This document shows positions 55,218-64,000 of a DNA stretch of 64,000 bases, piece by piece. The notes beneath the pieces were generated by a model. That model did no database searches and was not told where the DNA came from. It saw nothing but the letters and a program-made list of their open reading frames with translations. The stretch's first letter is position 1. Each line of letters starts with the position of its first letter. A program made the translations under genes and the position numbers. This DNA is from Pseudomonas sp. Irchel s3h14 (GTDB taxonomy: Bacteria; Pseudomonadota; Gammaproteobacteria; Pseudomonadales; Pseudomonadaceae), in the NCBI RefSeq assembly GCF_900187425.1, contig NZ_FYDJ01000002.1:248001-312000 (forward strand). Direction: 5' to 3'.

Positions 55218-55520
55218 TCAGGCCTGATTGATCGTCTTGGAGATCACTTCAACCGTGGCGCTGACTTGCTCTTGGTAACGGTCGAGTTCCTGCTTGTGCT
55301 GTTTCTGCATTTCGATCTGCTGGGAGCACAGATTCATCGCGGCCAGCACCAGCAAGCGGTCACCGATCAGCGTCGGGTACTTCCGTTTGGTGTCGGCCAG
55401 GGCAGCCTTCAGCATTAACGCGGCGTCCAGCAGGGTTTGCTCTTCCCCGGCCGGCGCCTTGATCGAATAGTCCTCCCCCAGGATCGAGACGACTTTTACC
55501 CCTGCGGCGCCGTGATTCAT
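55218..55520 (-). CDS. zapA: ZapA-family cell division protein (second-type paralogue)
   Basis: A 100-residue ZapA-family protein: an N-terminal beta-rich head ([23 protein letters not shown]) and a long C-terminal coiled coil ([28 protein letters not shown]). ZapA cross-links FtsZ filaments at the division site. The ATG overlaps the upstream coiled-coil gene by 4 bases (ATGA). The usual Pseudomonas zapA, as I recall it, is linked to ssrS (6S RNA) and the 5-formyl-THF cyclo-ligase gene; neither is here and the downstream gap is only 100 bases. This is therefore probably a divergent paralogue rather than the canonical gene. Confidence 0.75.
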   Translation of the reverse strand: MNHGAAGVKVVSILGEDYSIKAPAGEEQTLLDAALMLKAALADTKRKYPTLIGDRLLVLAAMNLCSQQIEMQKQHKQELDRYQEQVSATVEVISKTINQA

Positions 55521-55747
55521 GCGCTGACTGGGCCGGCGCTGACGCGCTCAACCAGGGCCTGAATGCGTGCAGTGGTAGCACCTTGTTTCTCTTCCTGTTC
55601 CATCAGGCTCAGTTGCAGGCTCTCGTTTTCATCCTTGGCCTGGGCCAGTTCTGCGCTCAGGGTTTGGTTGGTGCCAAGCAGGGTCTGGTTCTGTTGCACC
55701 AGGTCGCTGACCAGCTGTTCCAATTGGCTTAGGGATGCTTCCAACAT
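55517..55747 (-). CDS. Small coiled-coil protein, ZapB/TIGR02449-like
   Basis: A 76-residue protein that is almost entirely coiled coil (MLEASLSQLEQLVSDLVQQN followed by regular heptads to about residue 65), then a short flexible tail. The start MLEASL at ATG 55747 is chosen; the open frame to 55825 is in another composition. Its coupling to zapA by an ATGA overlap mirrors the coiled-coil/ZapA gene pair found at the canonical pseudomonad zapA locus. The two proteins may interact, but function is inferred from this pairing only. Confidence 0.65.
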   Translation of the reverse strand: MLEASLSQLEQLVSDLVQQNQTLLGTNQTLSAELAQAKDENESLQLSLMEQEEKQGATTARIQALVERVSAGPVSA

Positions 55748-55940
55748 TTTGATTTTCCAAGCATTTTCAAAGGGCGCGTACGATAAAGAAAAGTCACCAC
55801 GGATGCCAGGGTTATTGGGGCGCAAGGCCTTGATTTTCCTGGCGGGCGACCTTCCTCGCGAACTTTAAAGACTGTGATTGACGGATCTGGTTCCTGCACT
55901 TCGTCGCCGGAGTCTTTGTGCGACAAAAACGCGCAGGGCC

Positions 55941-55967
55941 TCAAGACTTTAGTCGTATGACCGATAA
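55941..55967 (+). promoter_or_regulatory. Sigma-28 (FliA) promoter of the chemoreceptor gene
   Basis: TCAAGACT, 11 bases, then ACCGATAA, against the consensus TAAAGTTT-N11-GCCGATAA: 7 of 8 in the -10 and 5 of 8 in the -35, with exact spacing. The ATG at 56023 is 56 bases downstream. This ties the gene to the flagellar/chemotaxis regulon. Confidence 0.72.
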
Positions 55968-56022
55968 GTCATCCATACGTCAGTCTCAGCGCCGCACGGA
56001 TGCGCTCATTTCGGTAAACACC

Positions 56023-57648
56023 ATGTCCCTTCGTAATATGAATATCGCGCCACGGGCGTTCCTCGGTTTTGCCCTGATTGGCGGCCTGATGCTGATTCTG
56101 GGTGTGTTTGCCTTGAACCAGATGAGCAAGATTCGCGGTGCCGCCGAGGACATCACCTCAAGCAGCGTGCCGAGCATCAAAAGCCTCGACGAGTTCACGC
56201 AACTCACCCTGCGCCTGCGGGTGTTGTCCTACCGTTTGCTGGTGAACCGCGAGCCGGACGTCCAACAAAAGACCATGGAACTGCTGGAAACCCGCAATCA
56301 GCAGATTCGTGCCGCTCAGGTGACTTACGAAAAACTGATCACCAGCCCGCAGGAACGTTCGGCCTACGACCAGTACGTGCAGCTGCTCGGCCAGTACCGT
56401 CAGATCGAAGACCGGATGAAGACCCTGTCGCGCAACAATCAGGTGGATGAGTTGCGCACCCTGCTCAATACCGATCTGCTGACCAACTCCGAAGCGGTGA
56501 ACACCGTGTTGAACCGTTTGCTGGAGATCAACACTCAGCAGACCCTCGACACCAATCAGCAAGCTGCCGACCAGTACGCCTCGGCCTTCAACCTGGTGAT
56601 CACCCTGCTAGTGATCGCGACCGGCCTGACCCTGCTCTTTGCCTGGTTGCTGACCAACAGCATCACCAAGCCAATCGCCAATGCCTTGAGCGCTGCCGAA
56701 GAAATTGCCGAAGGCAATCTGACCCGCCCGATCACAGTAGACGGTGAGGACGAAGCCGGCCGTTTGCTGCTGGCCATGTCAAAAATGCAGGACAAGCTGC
56801 GCGACACCCTGCAACGGATTTCCGGTTCCGCCACGCAACTGGCGTCCGCCGCTGAAGAGCTCAACAGTGTCACTGACGAAAGCGCTCGTGGCCTGACCCA
56901 GCAGAACAACGAAATCGAACAAGCCGCCACCGCGGTCAACGAAATGACCAGCGCCGTGGAAGAAGTCGCGCGCAATGCCGTCAGCACGTCCGAAGCCTCG
57001 AAAAATGCCACCACCTCCGCCGGTGATGGCCGTGACCTGGTGCAGGAAACCGTCAGCGCCATCGAACGCATGAGCGCCGATGTGCAAAGCACCGCGACCC
57101 TGATCGGCGACCTGGCCAACGAGTCCCGTGACATCGGTAAAGTGCTGGACGTGATTCGCGGCCTGGCTGACCAGACCAACCTGCTGGCATTGAACGCGGC
57201 GATCGAAGCCGCCCGTGCCGGTGAGGCCGGTCGTGGTTTCGCCGTTGTGGCGGACGAGGTCCGTGCCCTGGCGCATCGCACCCAGCAGTCGACCAGCGAA
57301 ATCGAACGCATGATCGGCAGCATCCAGACCGGTACCGAGCACGCGGTGAATTCGATGCGCAACAGCACCGAGCGCGCCGAGTCGACGTTGAACATCGCTC
57401 GTGGTGCGGGCATGTCGCTGGACACTATTAATAGTGCGATCGTCGAAATCAACGAGCGCAACCTGGTCATCGCCAGCGCTGCCGAAGAGCAGGCACAGGT
57501 TGCACGCGAAGTGGATCGCAATCTGGTGAATATTCGTGACCTGTCGGTGCAATCGGCGACCGGTGCTAACCAGACGAGCGCTGCCAGCAATGAGCTGTCG
57601 CGCCTGGCGCTGGACCTGAACAACATGGTTGGGCGGTTTAGCCTTTAA
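56023..57648 (+). CDS. Methyl-accepting chemotaxis protein with four-helix-bundle sensor
   Basis: A 541-residue chemoreceptor of classic layout: membrane helix 1 ([20 protein letters not shown], about 10-32), a periplasmic four-helix bundle (about 33-185), helix 2 ([20 protein letters not shown], about 188-208), HAMP (about 210-265) and a signalling domain with the hairpin tip [21 protein letters not shown]. It ends MVGRFSL without a tethering pentapeptide. The frame is open to 55918, but that would include the FliA promoter, so ATG 56023 ([13 protein letters not shown]) is taken. Sensor domains of this kind bind organic or amino acids in some Pseudomonas receptors; the ligand here is unknown. 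Confidence 0.93.
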   Translation: MSLRNMNIAPRAFLGFALIGGLMLILGVFALNQMSKIRGAAEDITSSSVPSIKSLDEFTQLTLRLRVLSYRLLVNREPDVQQKTMELLETRNQQIRAAQVTYEKLITSPQERSAYDQYVQLLGQYRQIEDRMKTLSRNNQVDELRTLLNTDLLTNSEAVNTVLNRLLEINTQQTLDTNQQAADQYASAFNLVITLLVIATGLTLLFAWLLTNSITKPIANALSAAEEIAEGNLTRPITVDGEDEAGRLLLAMSKMQDKLRDTLQRISGSATQLASAAEELNSVTDESARGLTQQNNEIEQAATAVNEMTSAVEEVARNAVSTSEASKNATTSAGDGRDLVQETVSAIERMSADVQSTATLIGDLANESRDIGKVLDVIRGLADQTNLLALNAAIEAARAGEAGRGFAVVADEVRALAHRTQQSTSEIERMIGSIQTGTEHAVNSMRNSTERAESTLNIARGAGMSLDTINSAIVEINERNLVIASAAEEQAQVAREVDRNLVNIRDLSVQSATGANQTSAASNELSRLALDLNNMVGRFSL

Positions 57649-57658
57649 CCTCACCCAT

Positions 57659-57765
57659 GATCGTTCCCACACTCTGCGTGGGAATGCCTCAACGGACGCT
57701 CTGCGTCCGCTCTAGGGACGCGGAGCGTCCTGGGCTGCATTCCCACGCAGAGCGAGGGAACGATC
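57659..57765. repeat. Third-family inverted repeat (GATCGTTCCCAC), 3' end of the chemoreceptor gene
   Basis: Third copy of the family, slightly diverged (CACACTCTGCG at the left and GCAGAGCGAGGG at the right). It starts 10 bases after the chemoreceptor stop codon, in front of the antiporter promoter. Confidence 0.86.
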
Positions 57766-57780
57766 ACCGTCAAAAGCTTT

Positions 57781-57811
57781 TTGACAGCATCACATTTCAA
57801 CAGGTTAGAAT
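57781..57811 (+). promoter_or_regulatory. Sigma-70 promoter of the antiporter gene
   Basis: TTGACA at 57781-57786 and TAGAAT at 57806-57811 with a 19-base spacer, slightly long. It supports the downstream TTG start at 57874 and rules out a start at 57781, which would lie in the -35 element. Confidence 0.55.
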
Positions 57812-57873
57812 CGCTGGCACGCAGACTGCATGGTCAGTTTGCGCCCGCCTTTCAGCTTTCTGGAGTACTGCCT

Positions 57874-59616
57874 TTGAATGCGACGACCATCAACAGCCTG
57901 TTCTTGATCGGCGCGTTGCTGGTAGGTGCGAGCATTCTGGTGAGCTCACTTTCATCGCGCCTCGGTATCCCGATTCTGGTGATCATCCTCGCGGTGGGCA
58001 TGTCGGCCGGCGTCGATGGCGCCGGCATTATTTTCGATAACTACCCAACGGCTTATCTGGTCGGCAACCTCGCGCTGGCAGTCATCCTGCTCGACGGCGG
58101 CTTGCGCACCCGGGTTTCCAGCTTCCGCGTGGCATTATGGCCGGCGCTGTCGCTGGCGACGGTCGGGGTGTTGATCACCACCGGACTGACCGGCATGGCC
58201 GCCGCGTGGCTATTCAACCTGAACCTGATTCAGGGCCTGCTGATCGGCGCTATCGTCGGCTCTACCGATGCCGCGGCGGTGTTCTCGCTGCTCGGTGGCA
58301 AAGGCCTGAACGAACGGGTCACCGCCAGCCTCGAGATCGAGTCCGGCAGCAACGATCCGATGGCGGTGTTCCTCACCGTGACCCTGATCGACATGCTCGC
58401 CAGCGGCCAGACCGGTCTGCACTGGAGCCTGCTCGGGCACTTTATGCGTGAGTTCGGTATCGGTGCTGTCATCGGCCTGGGCGGCGGCTGGGTCATGCTG
58501 CAACTGGTCAACCGTATCCACTTGGCCACCGGCCTGTATCCGATCCTGGTCATTGCTGGCGGACTGGTCGTGTTTGCCCTGACCAACGCCTTGCATGGCA
58601 GCGGCTTTTTGGCGGTTTACCTGTGCGGCCTGGTCATCGGCAACCGCCCGGTGCGCAGCCGCCACGGCATTTTGCACATGCTCGATGGCATGGCCTGGCT
58701 GGCGCAAATCGGCATGTTCCTGGTGCTGGGGCTGCTGGTAACACCCCACGACTTGTTGCCGATTGCCCTGCCCGCACTGGGTCTGGCGCTGTGGATGATT
58801 CTGTTTGCCCGGCCGTTGTCGGTGATCGTCGGCCTGCTGCCGTTCAAGGCGTTCCACGGGCGCGAGAAGGCGTTCATTTCCTGGGTCGGATTACGCGGCG
58901 CGGTCCCGATCATTCTGGCGGTGTTCCCACTGATGGCCGGCCTGCCTAACGCCCAGCTCTATTTCAACCTCGCCTTCTTTATCGTGCTGGTGTCGCTGCT
59001 GGTGCAGGGTACGAGCCTGCCGTGGGTGGCGAAGCTTTTGAAAGTGACCGTTCCGCCGGAACCGGCACCAATCTCCCGCTCAGCCCTGGAAGTGCACGTC
59101 ACCAGTGAGTGGGAGCTGTTCGTTTATCGCCTCGGTGCCGAGAAATGGTGCATCGGCTCACCCCTTCGCGAGCTGAAAATGCCCGAAGGCACCCGCATCG
59201 CAGCCCTGTTTCGTCGCCAGCAACTGCTCCATCCGTCGGGTAGTACGGTGCTCGAAGTCGACGATTTGCTGTGCGTAATCGGCCATGAACACAACCTTCC
59301 AGCCCTCGGAAAACTCTTCAGTCAGGCGCCGCAACGGGGCCTCGATTTGCGCTTCTTCGGCGACTTCGTACTCGAAGGAGACGCCCAACTGGCCGCGGTT
59401 GCGGCGCTGTACGGGTTGAAAGTGGAAGGCATCGATCCGGACATGTCGCTCGGCCACTTCATTGCCCAGAAAGTGGGTGGTGCGCCAGTCGTCGGTGACC
59501 AGGTGGAGTGGAACAACACCATCTGGACCGTCGCGGTCATGGAAGGGAACAAGATCGGTAAAGTAGGCGTCAGATTCCCCGAAGGAAGTCGCCCCGGTCC
59601 GGGCTTGTTCCTCTAA
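57874..59616 (+). CDS. nhaP2: Potassium/proton antiporter, NhaP2 (CvrA/YcgO) type
   Basis: A 580-residue CPA1 cation/proton antiporter of the NhaP2 group, which exports K+ in exchange for protons and supports growth at high K+ or low osmolarity. The membrane domain (about 1-395) has about twelve helices with the ion site in [18 protein letters not shown] and [15 protein letters not shown] (ND motif). The cytoplasmic part has a TrkA-C-like domain ([20 protein letters not shown], about 460-530) and a CorC/HlyC-type end ([27 protein letters not shown]). The start is TTG 57874 with GGAG upstream, giving the usual family length. The stop lies 3 bases before a MITE target duplication. Confidence 0.88.
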   Translation: MNATTINSLFLIGALLVGASILVSSLSSRLGIPILVIILAVGMSAGVDGAGIIFDNYPTAYLVGNLALAVILLDGGLRTRVSSFRVALWPALSLATVGVLITTGLTGMAAAWLFNLNLIQGLLIGAIVGSTDAAAVFSLLGGKGLNERVTASLEIESGSNDPMAVFLTVTLIDMLASGQTGLHWSLLGHFMREFGIGAVIGLGGGWVMLQLVNRIHLATGLYPILVIAGGLVVFALTNALHGSGFLAVYLCGLVIGNRPVRSRHGILHMLDGMAWLAQIGMFLVLGLLVTPHDLLPIALPALGLALWMILFARPLSVIVGLLPFKAFHGREKAFISWVGLRGAVPIILAVFPLMAGLPNAQLYFNLAFFIVLVSLLVQGTSLPWVAKLLKVTVPPEPAPISRSALEVHVTSEWELFVYRLGAEKWCIGSPLRELKMPEGTRIAALFRRQQLLHPSGSTVLEVDDLLCVIGHEHNLPALGKLFSQAPQRGLDLRFFGDFVLEGDAQLAAVAALYGLKVEGIDPDMSLGHFIAQKVGGAPVVGDQVEWNNTIWTVAVMEGNKIGKVGVRFPEGSRPGPGLFL

Positions 59617-59619
59617 ACT

Positions 59620-59887
59620 AGGGGGCGTGTTGACGTTTAATCACGGTCGCGCCCATCCCCGCAAAGCGCAAGACTAGGCATGAGGAGAGAAGTTTGGTTG
59701 CTCCAAATGAACGACGAATAACGACGGATTGCGCTTTGCGGGGCTGGGCCCTGCGGGTTGGAGCTGTGAGCGAGCCGCACTGCGTTGCGGGACTTGGTAA
59801 GGAAACAACCCTTACCTTCGTCCCGCGCCTTGCGCAGATCGCTCACAGCTCCAACGCGATCCGTGATTAAACGTCAACACGCCCCCC
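59620..59887. mobile_element. MITE-like element with 26-bp perfect terminal inverted repeats
   Basis: The ends (59621-59646 and 59861-59886) are perfect 26-base inverted repeats starting GGGGGCGTGTTGACG. A direct repeat ACT flanks the element (59617-59619 and 59888-59890), consistent with a 3-bp target duplication. Inside are two more perfect dyads: CCCCGCAAAGCGCAA (59657-59671) with its complement at 59729-59743, and TTGGAGCTGTGAGCGA (59758-59773) with its complement at 59839-59854. There is no transposase gene, so it is a non-autonomous element that would depend on a related IS elsewhere. Confidence 0.82.
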
Positions 59888-59914
59888 ACTTCGTCTCGTT
59901 TTCGATCGGTCTCT

Positions 59915-63265
<3,351 letters not shown>

Positions 63266-63278
63266 CCGGCTTATCCCT

Positions 63279-64000
<722 letters not shown>

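Noticed and set aside
57781..57873. N-terminal extension of the antiporter from ATG 57781
   Set aside because: It would start inside the -35 hexamer of the promoter; TTG 57874 has a proper GGAG and gives the normal family length.

Overview
This window is chromosomal DNA from a Pseudomonas, most probably of the P. fluorescens group. The evidence is the high GC content, the gene order around the lipopolysaccharide (LPS) core locus, which matches from memory the P. aeruginosa block PA4996-PA5018, and many copies of the fluorescens-type REP sequence with core GTGGGAGCGGGCTTGCTCGCG. Both edges cut genes: hldE at position 1 and selO at 64000.

1-20863: LPS inner and outer core locus, almost all on the minus strand. 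Reading in the direction of transcription: waaF, waaC, waaG, waaP, wapP, two further kinase-like genes, then an accessory insert (a YceK-type lipoprotein gene and a DUF3800 gene), then wapO, wapH, mig-14, dnpA, ssg, wapR, waaL, msbA and hldE. Many junctions overlap by 1-4 bases, so translation is probably coupled. One small kinase-like gene (4084-4692) lies on the opposite strand. Together these genes make ADP-heptose, build and phosphorylate the core, carbamoylate it, ligate O-antigen and flip lipid A-core. A candidate small RNA sits between wapO and the DUF3800 gene.

21160-35693: housekeeping block. It holds glnE, divergent aceE-aceF (pyruvate dehydrogenase) with two GntR-type operator boxes, a cytoplasmic PhoD-like phosphatase, the c-di-GMP phosphodiesterase gene dipA, msrA and rlmJ.

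35694-44736: accessory region. It contains a small Pseudomonas-type protein behind a leader RNA whose segments can pair in two mutually exclusive ways. Next to it is an orphan type VI secretion cluster: vgrG, a DUF4123 adaptor, a 1594-residue Rhs toxin with an unfamiliar C-terminal tip, and an AT-rich immunity gene.

44737-64000: putP and putA diverge around six PutA-type operators. They are followed by an acyl-CoA dehydrogenase, two chemoreceptors flanking a zapA/coiled-coil pair (one chemoreceptor with a sigma-28 promoter), an NhaP2-type K+/H+ antiporter, a 268-bp MITE with a 3-bp target duplication, an MscK-type mechanosensitive channel and the start of selO.

Three repeat families are scattered between genes: the REP/REPIN family, a second TGTAGCAGCTG family, and a third GATCGTTCCCACGC family that lies at 3' gene ends. 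The most interesting unexplained signals are the two-state leader at 36335-36530, the candidate small RNA at 12302-12402, the Rhs tip with its immunity gene, and the MITE.
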